Shown here: positions 30,923 through 38,743 of the stretch, one piece after another | Layout: each line of letters begins with the position of its first letter | How positions within the stretch are numbered: the stretch's first letter is position 1 | Position numbers and translations under genes: made by a program | DNA from: an uncultured Clostridia bacterium | GTDB taxonomy: Bacteria; Bacillota; Clostridia; Christensenellales; Aristaeellaceae | DNA: 64,000 nt | Direction of reading: 5' to 3' | NCBI GenBank assembly: GCA_944333055.1 | Contig: CALVKT010000016.1 | Location: forward strand, 41,437 to 105,436 | The notes under the pieces: model-generated | Seen by the model: only the letters and a program-made list of their open reading frames with translations | The model's database searches: none | What the model was told of the DNA's origin: nothing

Positions 30923-32133
30923 AGCAAAAATCCTTTCAGCACGGTGCCTGCGGCAAGCGGGCCGCTTCCGGGCGGTACAATCGCCATCACGTCGCAGCCG
31001 ATGGTGCTGGAGAGCACCACGTTGCCCTGATCCTCCGGCACGATCATGCGCACCGTGCCGCCCGTCAGGTCGAGCCGGCCGCGCAGCACGCGCGTGCCCG
31101 GACTCCTCCGGCGAAACGCATTGCTCAGCGTGACCGCAATCTCTCCGGGCACGGCCTGCCGCTGTCCGGCCATGCGGCGCAGAGCGGGCAGCGCGATGCA
31201 ATAGAAGTTCGTCAGCGCGGACGCCGGATTGCCGGAGAGGCCGCACACCGGCTTGCCGCCGCGCACGCCGTAGGCGCAGGCCATGCCCGGCTTGAGCTTC
31301 ACCCCGCGAAAGAGCATCGTGACGCCCGCCGCCTCCATGGCCGCCGGCGTGAGGTCGTAATCCCCCACCGACACGCCGCCCGTGAGCAGCAGCGCATCGC
31401 ACGTCTCAAGCCCGCGCGCGATCAGGCCGGCGATGGCCTGCACGTCGTCGCCCGCCAGCCCCAGATACACCGGCGTCATGCCCGCCTTCTGAAGCGCCGC
31501 CGCGAGCGTATGCCGGTTGGCGTTGCGGATCTTGCCCGGCGGCGGCGCCTCGTGCGCCTCCACCACCTCGCTGCCCGTGGAGACGATGCCCACGCGCAGC
31601 CGTCCATACACCAGCGGCGCAGCGACGCCCTGCGCGGCCAGCGTGCCCGCCAGCCCGGCGTCCACGACCGTGCCCGCCGCCGCCAGCAGCGTGCCCCGGC
31701 GCACGTCCTCGCCCGCGCGCACGACGTTCTCGCCCGCGCGGTACGCCCGGTGCAGCGTCACCGTCTGCGCGGTGAACGCCGTATCCTCAAACTTGCAGAC
31801 GGCGTCCGCGCCCGGCGGCACGGGCGCGCCGGTCAGCACCTTGACCGCCGTGCCCGGCACGACGGCCTGCGTGGGCACGGCCCCCGCCGGAATCTCCTCC
31901 AGAATGCGCAGCGTGACGCCCTGCGCCTCGCTCGCCTGCGCCGAGTCCCGCGCGCAAAACGCATAGCCGTCGTAGGGCGAGCGGTCAAACGGGGGAATGT
32001 CCCCCTCGGCGACCAGGTCCCGCGCCAGCACGCGGCCGGCCGCCTGCGCCAGATCGACCCGCTCGCTCGCCACGCTCGACACGGCCTCGATCAGCCGGTC
32101 GCGCGCGGCCTCAAATTCCAGCAATTCGTGCAT
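30919..32133 (-). CDS. moeA: Molybdopterin molybdenumtransferase
   Basis: MoeA inserts molybdate into adenylated molybdopterin. The 404-aa protein shows AAGRVLARDLVAEGDIPPFD, SPYDGYAF (active-site Asp region, about residues 50-57), VLTGAPVPPGADAV, and LLTGGVSVGDYD, all standard MoeA motifs, then domain IV-like GTRVLRGRLDL. The start chosen is ATG 32131-32133, with GAGGGAG 7 nt upstream; a GTG three codons earlier is possible. It begins 5 bp after the modC stop, which ties uptake and insertion into one transcript. Confidence 0.95.
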   Translation of the reverse strand: MHELLEFEAARDRLIEAVSSVASERVDLAQAAGRVLARDLVAEGDIPPFDRSPYDGYAFCARDSAQASEAQGVTLRILEEIPAGAVPTQAVVPGTAVKVLTGAPVPPGADAVCKFEDTAFTAQTVTLHRAYRAGENVVRAGEDVRRGTLLAAAGTVVDAGLAGTLAAQGVAAPLVYGRLRVGIVSTGSEVVEAHEAPPPGKIRNANRHTLAAALQKAGMTPVYLGLAGDDVQAIAGLIARGLETCDALLLTGGVSVGDYDLTPAAMEAAGVTMLFRGVKLKPGMACAYGVRGGKPVCGLSGNPASALTNFYCIALPALRRMAGQRQAVPGEIAVTLSNAFRRRSPGTRVLRGRLDLTGGTVRMIVPEDQGNVVLSSTIGCDVMAIVPPGSGPLAAGTVLKGFLL

Positions 32134-32138
32134 CTCCT

Positions 32139-33170
32139 TCACTCCCTCAACAACAGGATGTTCTCCGGCGGCAGGCAGACCGACACCTCGTCCGCGCCCG
32201 TCCATGCGCCCTTCTCCACCTCCCAGCCGATGGGCACGGCCTGCGGCGCGTCGATCGGTCGGAGCATCACGGTCAGCGAGAATGGGTTCTCGATCACCTC
32301 GACGACCGCGCAGCGCTGCACGTTTCGGCCCTCCCGCGCGGGATGGATGTCGTGCATGCGGATGCCGATGGACGCCGCCTCGCCGATGTCCGCGCCAGTG
32401 TGAAGCGTCATGCCCCAGTCGGGCACATAGGCCAGCCGCTCGCCGCGCTTTTCAAGGCGCGCGACGTTCTTGCAGCCGGTGAGGATCGCGCCGCTGCGCG
32501 TCTTGGGATCGGCGAAGACCGCGGCCTTTTCGCCGACCGTCTCGATCCGGCCTGCGCGCATGATGGCGATGCGATCGCTGAGGCGATAGACCTCGTCGCG
32601 GTTGTGCGAGACGAGGAGCACCGTCTTGCCGAAGCGGCGGATGGCGCTGCGCACCTCGCCCTCCAGCTGAAAGCGCAGGTGGCTGTCCAGCGCGGAAAAC
32701 GGTTCGTCCAGCAGCATCACGTCCGGCTCGTTGACCAGGATGCGCGCCAGCGCCACGCGCTGCTGCTGCCCGCCGGAGAGCTGATACGGCTTCTTGTTCG
32801 CCGCATCGTCAAGGCGCATGGCGGCGAGCATCTCGCGCACGCGCGCGTCCTTTTTCCCGCCCCCGCGCACGCCGCAGGCGATGTTCTGCGCCACGGTCAT
32901 GTTCGGGAAGAGCGCATACTGCTGAAACAGATAGCCGACCCGCCGCTTCTGCGGGGCGAGGTTGATGCGCCGCTCGCTGTCAAAGAGCGTCACGCCGTCA
33001 AGGACGATCCTGCCCCTGTCCGGCGTCTCGATGCCGGCGATGCACTTGAGCGTCATGCTCTTGCCGCTGCCGGACGCGCCCAGCAGCGCGAGCACGTGAT
33101 CCTCGGCCTCCAGGCGTACCTTCAGGTGGAACGCGCCCAGCCGCTTCTCGATGTCCGCATAGAGGGCCAT
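32139..33170 (-). CDS. modC: Molybdate ABC transporter ATP-binding protein
   Basis: The 343-aa ATPase of the ModABC importer. Visible motifs are Walker A GASGSGKSMT (about residues 33-42), the signature LSGGQQQRVALAR, Walker B DVMLLDEPFSALD and the H-loop VSHNRDE. The C-terminal ~110 residues (from about 230) form a regulatory extension of the TOBE/Mop type, which in other ModC proteins senses oxyanion. The ATG overlaps the modB stop by 1 nt (TGATG). Position between modB and moeA supports molybdate or tungstate as substrate. Confidence 0.93.
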   Translation of the reverse strand: MALYADIEKRLGAFHLKVRLEAEDHVLALLGASGSGKSMTLKCIAGIETPDRGRIVLDGVTLFDSERRINLAPQKRRVGYLFQQYALFPNMTVAQNIACGVRGGGKKDARVREMLAAMRLDDAANKKPYQLSGGQQQRVALARILVNEPDVMLLDEPFSALDSHLRFQLEGEVRSAIRRFGKTVLLVSHNRDEVYRLSDRIAIMRAGRIETVGEKAAVFADPKTRSGAILTGCKNVARLEKRGERLAYVPDWGMTLHTGADIGEAASIGIRMHDIHPAREGRNVQRCAVVEVIENPFSLTVMLRPIDAPQAVPIGWEVEKGAWTGADEVSVCLPPENILLLRE

Positions 33171-33844
33171 CACGCCGCCCTCCTTCCCGTGCGCTGCTTC
33201 TTCTCCAGCATGTTGACCGACAGCAGCACCACGGCCGAGATGGCCATGTTGATCATGACCCACTTGAAGGCGAGCGCGTCGTCGTTCGTGCGCCAGAGCT
33301 GATAGACCGTCGTGGAGATCGTCGCCGTGCGCCCCGGCGTGTACCCGGCGATCATGCTCGTCGCGCCGTACTCGCCCAGCGCGCGCGCAAAGGCCAGCAC
33401 CGTGCCCGCCAGAATGCCCTGGCGGCAGTACGGCATGCGGATGCGCCAGAAGATGTACGCATTGGAGAGGCCCAGCGTCTGCCCGGCGTAGGCCAGCGTC
33501 TCATCAAACGCCTCAAACGCACCGCGCGCCGTGCGATACATCAGCGGAAAGATGACGACGCTCGTGGCGAAGATCGCCGACCACCAGGTCATCGTCAGCC
33601 GGACGCCGAACGTCTCCAGCACCCAGGCGCCGATGACGCGCTTGGGGCCCAGCACGCGCAGCAGCAGATAGCCCACCACCGTCGGCGGGAGCACGAGCGG
33701 CATGGTGAGCACCACGTCCAATATGCCCTTGACCAGCCGCGGCGCTCTGGCGATGTAATAGGCGGAAAAGATGCCCAGGAAGAAGATGATGACCGTGCTG
33801 ATGCCGGCGATGCGCAGCGAATTATACAGCGGAAACCAGTCCAT
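33170..33844 (-). CDS. modB: Molybdate ABC transporter permease
   Basis: A 224-aa inner-membrane permease with about five membrane helices. The VLTMPLVLPPTVVGYLLL segment and the EAA-loop region AYAGQTLGLSNAYIFWRIRMP, followed by ARALGEYGATSMIAG, are diagnostic of ModB (type I ABC importer). I prefer the ATG at 33842-33844 (GGUGA upstream); a GTG three codons earlier is also usable. It lies 69 bp after modA and overlaps modC. Confidence 0.94.
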   Translation of the reverse strand: MDWFPLYNSLRIAGISTVIIFFLGIFSAYYIARAPRLVKGILDVVLTMPLVLPPTVVGYLLLRVLGPKRVIGAWVLETFGVRLTMTWWSAIFATSVVIFPLMYRTARGAFEAFDETLAYAGQTLGLSNAYIFWRIRMPYCRQGILAGTVLAFARALGEYGATSMIAGYTPGRTATISTTVYQLWRTNDDALAFKWVMINMAISAVVLLSVNMLEKKQRTGRRAA

Positions 33845-33913
33845 ATCCGTCACCCGCTTTCACAGAGAAAATGAAACGGGCGGACGGCAGCGCCTGCTGC
33901 CCGCCCCTGCGCG

Positions 33914-34735
33914 TCATGCCGCTCGGGAGAGCGGAGTGAAGCCGACCGCCTCAAACACGGCGCCCGCTTCCTCGCCGGTCAGGTACTCAAGGAACGCCTT
34001 GGCGGCCTCCTCGTTCTTCGTGATATTGAGCACCGCCGCCGGATAGATCACCTGGCCGCACATCTCGGCGGTGGCCGTGTCCACGACCGTCAGCCCGGCG
34101 GAGTGCGCGTCCGTCGCGTAGATGATGCCGCAGTCCACCGTCGCCTCGGACACCTGCGTGGTGACCTCCTTGACGTTGGAGCCGTAGGTGATCACGCCGC
34201 TCTGGGCCAGCGCCGCCTCGTCAAGCCCGTAATACGTCAGAATCTTCTGGGTGTACTGGCCCACGGGCACATCGGCATTGCCCATCGCCAGCAGCAGGCT
34301 CCCGTCCTGAAGCCCGGCGATCAGCTGATCATAGGAGGTCACGCCCTTGGGATTGCCCTCGGGCACGGCCAGCACGACCTTGTTCTCCAGCAGGTCGATG
34401 CGCGTGCCCTGCATCACGAAATCCAGCCCGTCCTCGTTGGCCTCGGACTGGATGTCCAGCTGGTTCATCTGCTTGGGCGCGGCGGAGATGAAGACATCGC
34501 AGTCCGCGCCCTCCTGAATCTGCGTCTTGAGCGTGCCGGAGGAATCGAAGTTGTAGACGATCTCCACATCCGGCGCGACCGCCTTGTACTGCTCGGCGAT
34601 CTTGGTCATCGTCTCGGTCATGGAGGCGGCGGCGAAGACGATCAGTTCCGTCTTCTCCTGTGCGCAGGCGCACACGGACGCCGACACGGCCAGCATGAGC
34701 GCGGCGGCAAGGGCGAAGCATCTTCTGATTTTCAT
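33914..34735 (-). CDS. modA: Molybdate ABC transporter substrate-binding protein
   Basis: A 273-aa extracytoplasmic binding protein. It has a signal peptide (CFALAAALMLAVSASVCAC, with a Cys that could serve as lipobox), then the ModA motif ELIVFAAASMTETMTKIAEQY, YNFDSSGTLKTQIQEGADCDVFISA and DCGIIYATDAHSAG, the residues that line the oxyanion pocket. It is the first gene of the Mo operon and is preceded by a ~360-nt leader with the Moco riboswitch, terminator and further hairpins. The ribosome binding site is AAGGAG. Confidence 0.95.
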   Translation of the reverse strand: MKIRRCFALAAALMLAVSASVCACAQEKTELIVFAAASMTETMTKIAEQYKAVAPDVEIVYNFDSSGTLKTQIQEGADCDVFISAAPKQMNQLDIQSEANEDGLDFVMQGTRIDLLENKVVLAVPEGNPKGVTSYDQLIAGLQDGSLLLAMGNADVPVGQYTQKILTYYGLDEAALAQSGVITYGSNVKEVTTQVSEATVDCGIIYATDAHSAGLTVVDTATAEMCGQVIYPAAVLNITKNEEAAKAFLEYLTGEEAGAVFEAVGFTPLSRAA

Positions 34736-34766
34736 GGTGGTTTTCTCCTTTTCGTCTTGATTTTAC

Positions 34767-34874
34767 GGGAGAAAGCCGCTATCATAGATCGTGGATATGT
34801 GCCCAGGGATGACGCGACAGCGGCTTCCCCCATATCTATAGGAAACGGCTGAGCTCGCACCTCGGCCGTTTTCC
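34767..34874 (-). promoter_or_regulatory. Additional structured leader RNA between riboswitch terminator and modA
   Basis: Two stable hairpins follow the terminator in the modA leader. The first (34841-34874) pairs GGAAAACGGC with GCCGUUUCC. The second (34767-34830) has a ~13-bp stem built on GGGGAAGCCGCU and AGCGGCUUUCUCCC. An alternative helix, UAUAGAU (34834-34840) with AUCUAU (34784-34789), competes with its flank. Neither is followed by a U-run, so they are not intrinsic terminators. The second ends about 16 nt before the modA ribosome binding site. No known class is recognised. Confidence 0.45.
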
Positions 34875-34901
34875 ATTGGAGGGGAACAAGGAAATCACGA
34901 A

Positions 34902-34945
34902 CAAAAACAAACAGTCCGCGATCCTCCAAAAAAGGACGCGGACTG
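34902..34945 (-). terminator. Intrinsic terminator, expression platform of the modA riboswitch
   Basis: Minus strand CAGUCCGCG-UCC and GGA-UCGCGGACUG form a long stem around a U-rich loop and are followed by UUUGUUUUUG. It lies ~30 nt downstream of the Moco aptamer. Confidence 0.82.
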
Positions 34946-34973
34946 CAAATGTACAATACGCCTATCTCTTGCA

Positions 34974-35090
34974 TTCCGTCTCCTTTTCAAACAGGAAGGC
35001 TGCATCGTTTCCCACGCAACCCTTGGTCAATCGCTTGACGCGGCCCTGATTCCATCGCAACAGCCTAAGGAAAGAGGGCTCGAAGACAGG
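34974..35090 (-). promoter_or_regulatory. Moco riboswitch upstream of modABC-moeA-moaAC-mog-moaE
   Basis: This leader repeats the blocks seen at 2233-2347 in the same order: CUUCGAGCCC at the 5' side, GGGUUGCGUGGGAAACG with GCAGCC, and CCUUCCUGUUUGAAAAGGAG followed by ACGG. Differences between the copies fall in pairs that would keep stems (for example GCG-GGGAAACG-GCG against GUG and AUG variants), which argues for a conserved fold. By known Moco riboswitch behaviour, cofactor binding would switch off Mo uptake and Moco synthesis. Confidence 0.85.
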
Positions 35091-35093
35091 TCT

Positions 35094-35122
35094 ATTGTAA
35101 CCAATCGTTCAGCATCTGTCAA
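35094..35122 (-). promoter_or_regulatory. Promoter of the Mo operon
   Basis: Minus strand TTGACA (35117-35122), 17-nt spacer, TACAAT (35094-35099). Same -35, -10 and spacing as the promoter in front of the other riboswitch. Confidence 0.85.
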
Positions 35123-35164
35123 TCTTTTTTTGCGCAACGCTCCATGCCGCGCGCGCTGATCGCG

Positions 35165-35202
35165 CAGAAAAGGCCCGTCCCCCCCCCAGGGAGAAACGGG
35201 CC
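35165..35202 (-). terminator. Intrinsic terminator of trxA-trxB
   Basis: Minus strand GGCCCGU and ACGGGCC close a loop containing a run of G, followed by UUUUC. It is just downstream of the trxB stop. Confidence 0.75.
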
Positions 35203-35222
35203 GTCTTTCGCCGCCCACGCGC

Positions 35223-36176
35223 TCAGATCTTCGCCGTCCGCCCGCCGTCCGTCAAGCTCGCCAGATACGCCTCGGCCATCTGCACGGCCACCGCGCCGTC
35301 GGAAACGGCCGTGACCACCTGATGCAGCGGCTTTGCGCGCACGTCGCCCACGGCATAGACGCCGGGCAGGTTCGTCTGCGTCGTCTCGTCCGCGATCACG
35401 TAGCCCGCCGCATCCAGCGCAAGCTGATCCCGCACGAGCGCCGTTGCGGGCTCCCTGCCGATGCTCACGAACACCGCGTCGCAGGGAAGCTCGCTCTCTT
35501 CCCCGGTCGCCGTGTCTTTGAGGCGCACACCCGTCACATGGCCGTCGTGCAGCAGTTCCGTCACCACGCTGTTCCAGCGGAAGGAGACGTTTTTCGCCTG
35601 CATCAGCGGCTCGTGATACACCTTCGTGGCGCGCAGCGCATCCCGGCGATGCACGAGGATCACCTGCGCGGCGATGCGGCTGAGCAGCAGCGCGTCCGCC
35701 GCGGCGGAATTGCCCCCGCCCACGACGGCGACGGTCTTGCCGCGATAGCGCATGCCGTCGCAGGCCGCGCAGTAGGCCACGCCGCGCCCCACCAGCGCCG
35801 TCTCGCCCGCAATGCCCAGCGGCTTCGGGTTTGCGCCGGTGGCCAGCGCCACCGTCCGGGCGTAAAACGTGCCCGCATCGGTCTCCAGCGTCTTGACCGC
35901 GCCGGACAATGCCGCGCGCCGCGCCTGCGCATAGGCGGTCTTTGCGCCGAAGCGCTCCGCCTGCCGCTGCATCTTCTCCGCCAGCGTGAAGCCGTCGATG
36001 CCCTCCTCAAAGCCTGGATAGTTGTCGATCGCCTCGCTCAGCGCCATCTGCCCGCCCGCCGAGAGCTTTTCCAGCACCAGCACGTCGAGCCCGGCACGGG
36101 CCGCATACATCGCCGCCGTGTAGCCGCCCGGCCCGCCGCCGATGACGATCATATCGTAGATGTGCCGCTCGTTCAT
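35223..36176 (-). CDS. trxB: Thioredoxin reductase
   Basis: A 317-aa FAD- and NAD(P)H-dependent enzyme that reduces thioredoxin. Visible are the FAD-binding MIVIGGGPGGYTAAMYAARAG at the N-terminus, the redox-active CAACDG (about residues 136-141), the second nucleotide-binding VAVVGGGNSAAADALLL and the C-terminal GVYAVGDVRAKPLHQVVTA. Length and motifs are those of bacterial low-molecular-weight TrxR. It follows trxA by 10 bp, forming a self-contained thioredoxin system. Confidence 0.94.
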   Translation of the reverse strand: MNERHIYDMIVIGGGPGGYTAAMYAARAGLDVLVLEKLSAGGQMALSEAIDNYPGFEEGIDGFTLAEKMQRQAERFGAKTAYAQARRAALSGAVKTLETDAGTFYARTVALATGANPKPLGIAGETALVGRGVAYCAACDGMRYRGKTVAVVGGGNSAAADALLLSRIAAQVILVHRRDALRATKVYHEPLMQAKNVSFRWNSVVTELLHDGHVTGVRLKDTATGEESELPCDAVFVSIGREPATALVRDQLALDAAGYVIADETTQTNLPGVYAVGDVRAKPLHQVVTAVSDGAVAVQMAEAYLASLTDGGRTAKI

Positions 36177-36186
36177 GCCATCCTCC

Positions 36187-36510
36187 TCACCCGGCCAGCG
36201 CGTCGCGGATGAACCGGTCGATCGCCGCCTGCGATTCCGGCGCGACGATCGAATCGACGACCTTGCCGTTTCGATACAGCATCAGCGTGGGAATCACCTC
36301 GATGCGCTCCGCTTCGGCCAGCTGCGCCTCCTCGTCGATGTTCACCTTCGCCGCCGTCAGCCTGTCCGCATATGCCTCCGCGATCCGTTCAAACGCGGGG
36401 CCGATCCGGCGGCAGTAGCCGCACCACGGGGCCCAGAAATCGACGAGCACGGGCTTGTCCCCCTGCGTCATCCGCTCAAACTGTTCACGATTCATCTCCA
36501 TCGCTGCCAT
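36187..36510 (-). CDS. trxA: Thioredoxin (WCGYC active site)
   Basis: A 107-aa cytoplasmic thioredoxin: VLVDFWAPWCGYCRRIGP at about residues 21-38, cis-Pro in IEVIPTLMLYRNGK. The active site is WCGYC where most thioredoxins have WCGPC; replacement of the Pro should raise or alter the redox potential and is worth noting. ATG 36508-36510, with AAGGAG 9 nt upstream; a longer reading extends into the promoter region. It is divergently transcribed from the Crp/Fnr gene; a TATACT (minus, 36543-36548) is a likely -10 element. Confidence 0.9.
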   Translation of the reverse strand: MAAMEMNREQFERMTQGDKPVLVDFWAPWCGYCRRIGPAFERIAEAYADRLTAAKVNIDEEAQLAEAERIEVIPTLMLYRNGKVVDSIVAPESQAAIDRFIRDALAG

Positions 36511-36594
36511 CTTCGTCAGCTCCTTTCCTTTGTCTGTGCTCAGTATACACGCCGGCTGCTCCGCGTTCCGTGATCTCATCACACAAATCGCGAA

Positions 36595-36623
36595 TTGACA
36601 GCCGGGCGGGCACGCGCTATACT
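36595..36623 (+). promoter_or_regulatory. Promoter of the Crp/Fnr gene
   Basis: TTGACA (36595-36600), 17-nt spacer, TATACT (36618-36623), with AGGAGG downstream in front of the gene. Confidence 0.85.
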
Positions 36624-36649
36624 ACCCTATAGAACAGGAGGGAATACGG

Positions 36650-37306
36650 ATGAACTTTCAGGAGATCTTCCCCGTCTGGGCCAAGCTGAACCGGACGCAG
36701 CAGCAACGGCTGCTCGCCGGCCTGAGCGAGCGGCGCGTCGAAAGGGGCGCCGTGCTGCACAACGGACAGGCGGACTGCACCGGTCTGTTCGTGGTGCAGT
36801 CCGGCCAGCTTCGCGCGTACATCCTGTCCGACGAGGGGCGGGAGATCACGCTCTACCGGCTGTTCGACCGGGACATCTGCCTGTTCTCCGCCTCCTGCAT
36901 CATGCGCTCGATCCAGTTTGACATCGCCATTGAGGCGGAGAAGGACACGACGCTCTGGGTCATTCCGGCGGAGACCTATCGCGAACTCATGGCGGAGTCC
37001 GCGCCCCTCTCCAACTTCACCAACGAGCTGATGGCCGGCCGCTTTTCAGACGTCATGTGGCTGATGGAGCAGGTGATGTGGAAGAGCCTCGACAAGCGCG
37101 TCGCGGCGTTTCTGCTGGAGGAATCGGCCATCGAGGGGACAAGCGCGCTGCACATCACGCACGAAGCCATCGCCAACCACCTGGGCACGCACCGCGAGGT
37201 GATCACCCGCATGCTCCGCTACTTCCAGAGCGAGGGGCTGGTGAAGCTCTCCCGCGGCGTGGTGACGCTGCTGGATGAGGCAAAGCTGCGCGCCTTGCAG
37301 GCGTGA
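36650..37306 (+). CDS. Crp/Fnr-family transcriptional regulator
   Basis: A 218-aa regulator with an N-terminal cyclic-nucleotide-binding-like beta-roll (GLFVVQSGQLRAYILSDEGREITLYRLF) and a C-terminal Crp-type winged helix (HEAIANHLGTHREVITRMLRYFQSEGLVKLSRG). No N-terminal Cys cluster typical of Fnr is present; three Cys lie inside the beta-roll (ADCTG, DICLFSASC). It is divergent from trxA, sharing a ~140-bp regulatory region, and may control thioredoxin genes in response to redox or metabolites; this is inference. Ribosome binding site AGGAGGG. Confidence 0.88.
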   Translation: MNFQEIFPVWAKLNRTQQQRLLAGLSERRVERGAVLHNGQADCTGLFVVQSGQLRAYILSDEGREITLYRLFDRDICLFSASCIMRSIQFDIAIEAEKDTTLWVIPAETYRELMAESAPLSNFTNELMAGRFSDVMWLMEQVMWKSLDKRVAAFLLEESAIEGTSALHITHEAIANHLGTHREVITRMLRYFQSEGLVKLSRGVVTLLDEAKLRALQA

Positions 37307-37340
37307 GCCTTCCCTGATCGCTGCGCCGCGGACGGCCTGA

Positions 37341-37377
37341 GTCCATGTTTTGCGCTTGCAAAACATGGGCTTTTTTT
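37341..37377 (+). terminator. Intrinsic terminator after the Crp/Fnr gene
   Basis: CCATGTTTTGC-GCTT-GCAAAACATGG followed by GCTTTTTTT: a perfect 11-bp stem with U-run. Confidence 0.9.
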
Positions 37378-37472
37378 CTCTTCCACGCGCATCTCGCGCG
37401 AACAGAATCCGCCTCCAATTTTGTCTGTTTTGCAACACTTTTATTTTACATACATTTTATTTTTAGTTGTGA

Positions 37473-37501
37473 TTAACAAATCTAAACGCGCTATTTATAA
37501 T
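37473..37501 (+). promoter_or_regulatory. Promoter of the ugp-like gene, with PhoP-box-like repeats upstream
   Basis: TTAACA (37473-37478), 17-nt spacer, TATAAT (37496-37501). Upstream, TTTACA (37445), TTTATT (37456) and TTGTGA (37467) recur every 11 bp, the spacing of Gram-positive PhoP half-sites, in an AT-rich patch that stands out in this genome. Phosphate control is only suggested. Confidence 0.6.
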
Positions 37502-37563
37502 AATTCTTGAAAACATGCGGGTTGTGTGGACACCTGCATGAAAAACACAAGGAGGTCTTCATC

Positions 37564-38625
37564 ATGAAGAAACGCCTTACCATCGTCCTCGCGCTCATCC
37601 TCATGCTGTGCATGGCCACCGTGGCCTGCGCGGAGGGCAAGCGCACCGTCACCTTCTGGCACTGCTTTGGCGGCACCATCGGTGAGGCCATGCAGGCAAC
37701 AGTCGACGCCTTCAACGCCTCTCAGGATGAGATTTTCGTGGAGGCCAGCTATCAGGGCGCTTACGACGATACCCTGACCAAGCTCAAGGCAGCCCTGCCT
37801 GCCGGCACCGGTCCGGACGTCTTCCAGATGTTCGAGCTGGGCACCTGCTACCTCTCCGGCACGGATTATGTCATTCCCTTCCAGGATATGCTCGACAAGG
37901 ATCCGTACATCTCGCTGGATCAGGTGGAGGGCGTGCTGCGCAACTACTACACCGTGAACGGCAAGATGATGTGCATCCCGATCAACCCGTCCTCTCCGGT
38001 GATGTACTACAACAAGACCGCCTTTGAGAAGGCCGGCATCACCGACGTGCCCACCACGTTTGCCGAGATCGAGGCGATCGCGGAGAAGCTGACCGCTGTG
38101 GAAGGCAACCCGGAGTACGCGATGGGCCTGTCCATCTACGGCTGGTTCTTTGAGAACCTGCTCGCCGGCGCCAACCAGTTGACCATTGCGCAGTGGAAGA
38201 TCCTGGACACCTACTGGGCGCTCATCCTCCCCTACCTGACCAGCGCATTCTGTATCTTCAACATGCGCCAGGCCTACAAGTCCCTGCCCACCGAGCTTCG
38301 GGAAGCTGCCATCGTCGATGGCTGCAACTCCCTTCAGTTCTTCCTGCGCATCGGCATTCCCCTGACCGTCCCCTTCCTCGGCGCGCTGGGCATCTATACG
38401 TTTTTGCAGATCTGGAATCAATACCTCTGGCCTCTGCTCGTGACCAACAGCACCGAGATGCGCACCGTGCAGATCGGCATCGGCATGCTGCAAAACTCGG
38501 ACGCCATGGCCTACGGCCCGGTGATGGCGGGCACCGTGCTCATCCTCGTGCCCTCCATTCTGGTCTTCATCTTCGGTCAGAAGACGCTGATTTCCGGCCT
38601 GACCACCGGCGCTGTCAAGGGATAG
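37564..38625 (+). CDS. Fusion of UgpB-like binding protein and UgpE-like permease fragment
   Basis: One uninterrupted 353-aa frame joins two unrelated proteins. Residues 1 to ~205 are an N-terminal binding-protein lobe: signal peptide (LTIVLALILMLCMATVACA), then FWHCFGGTIGEAMQATVDAF, GTGPDVFQMFELG and MYYNKTAFEKAGITDVPTTF, as in glycerol-3-phosphate/sugar UgpB. Residues ~206 to 353 are the C-terminal part of a permease: PYLTSAFCIFNMRQAYKSLP, the EAA loop ELREAAIVDGCNSLQFF, and LQIWNQYLWPLLVTNS, as in UgpE. The missing parts (second half of ugpB, ugpA, first half of ugpE) suggest a deletion of ~2-3 kb or a mis-assembly. ATG 37564 follows AAGGAGG. Neither half would be functional alone. Confidence 0.8.
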   Translation: MKKRLTIVLALILMLCMATVACAEGKRTVTFWHCFGGTIGEAMQATVDAFNASQDEIFVEASYQGAYDDTLTKLKAALPAGTGPDVFQMFELGTCYLSGTDYVIPFQDMLDKDPYISLDQVEGVLRNYYTVNGKMMCIPINPSSPVMYYNKTAFEKAGITDVPTTFAEIEAIAEKLTAVEGNPEYAMGLSIYGWFFENLLAGANQLTIAQWKILDTYWALILPYLTSAFCIFNMRQAYKSLPTELREAAIVDGCNSLQFFLRIGIPLTVPFLGALGIYTFLQIWNQYLWPLLVTNSTEMRTVQIGIGMLQNSDAMAYGPVMAGTVLILVPSILVFIFGQKTLISGLTTGAVKG

Positions 38626-38687
38626 CCCCTCCATCCGCCAGACAGGAATCGCGAATGGACGGGCATGCGGTTTACCCTTGAGCACAC

Positions 38688-38733
38688 AAAAGGGATCGGC
38701 GTGGACGCACATCCACGCCGATCCCTTTTTATG
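38688..38733. terminator. Bidirectional intrinsic terminator
   Basis: A near-perfect 18-bp stem (AAAAGGGATCGGCGTGGA with its complement, 4-nt loop) flanked by A and T runs; it serves both the plus-strand ugp fusion and the minus-strand glycan export genes. Confidence 0.9.
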
Positions 38734-38743
38734 CTTTCCGCCG

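Noticed and set aside
28013..31030. 1005-codon open frame on the plus strand opposite the moa/moe genes
   Set aside because: It is an antisense shadow caused by high GC: Arg/Ala/His-rich, no ribosome binding site or family motif, and it runs opposite several well-supported genes.
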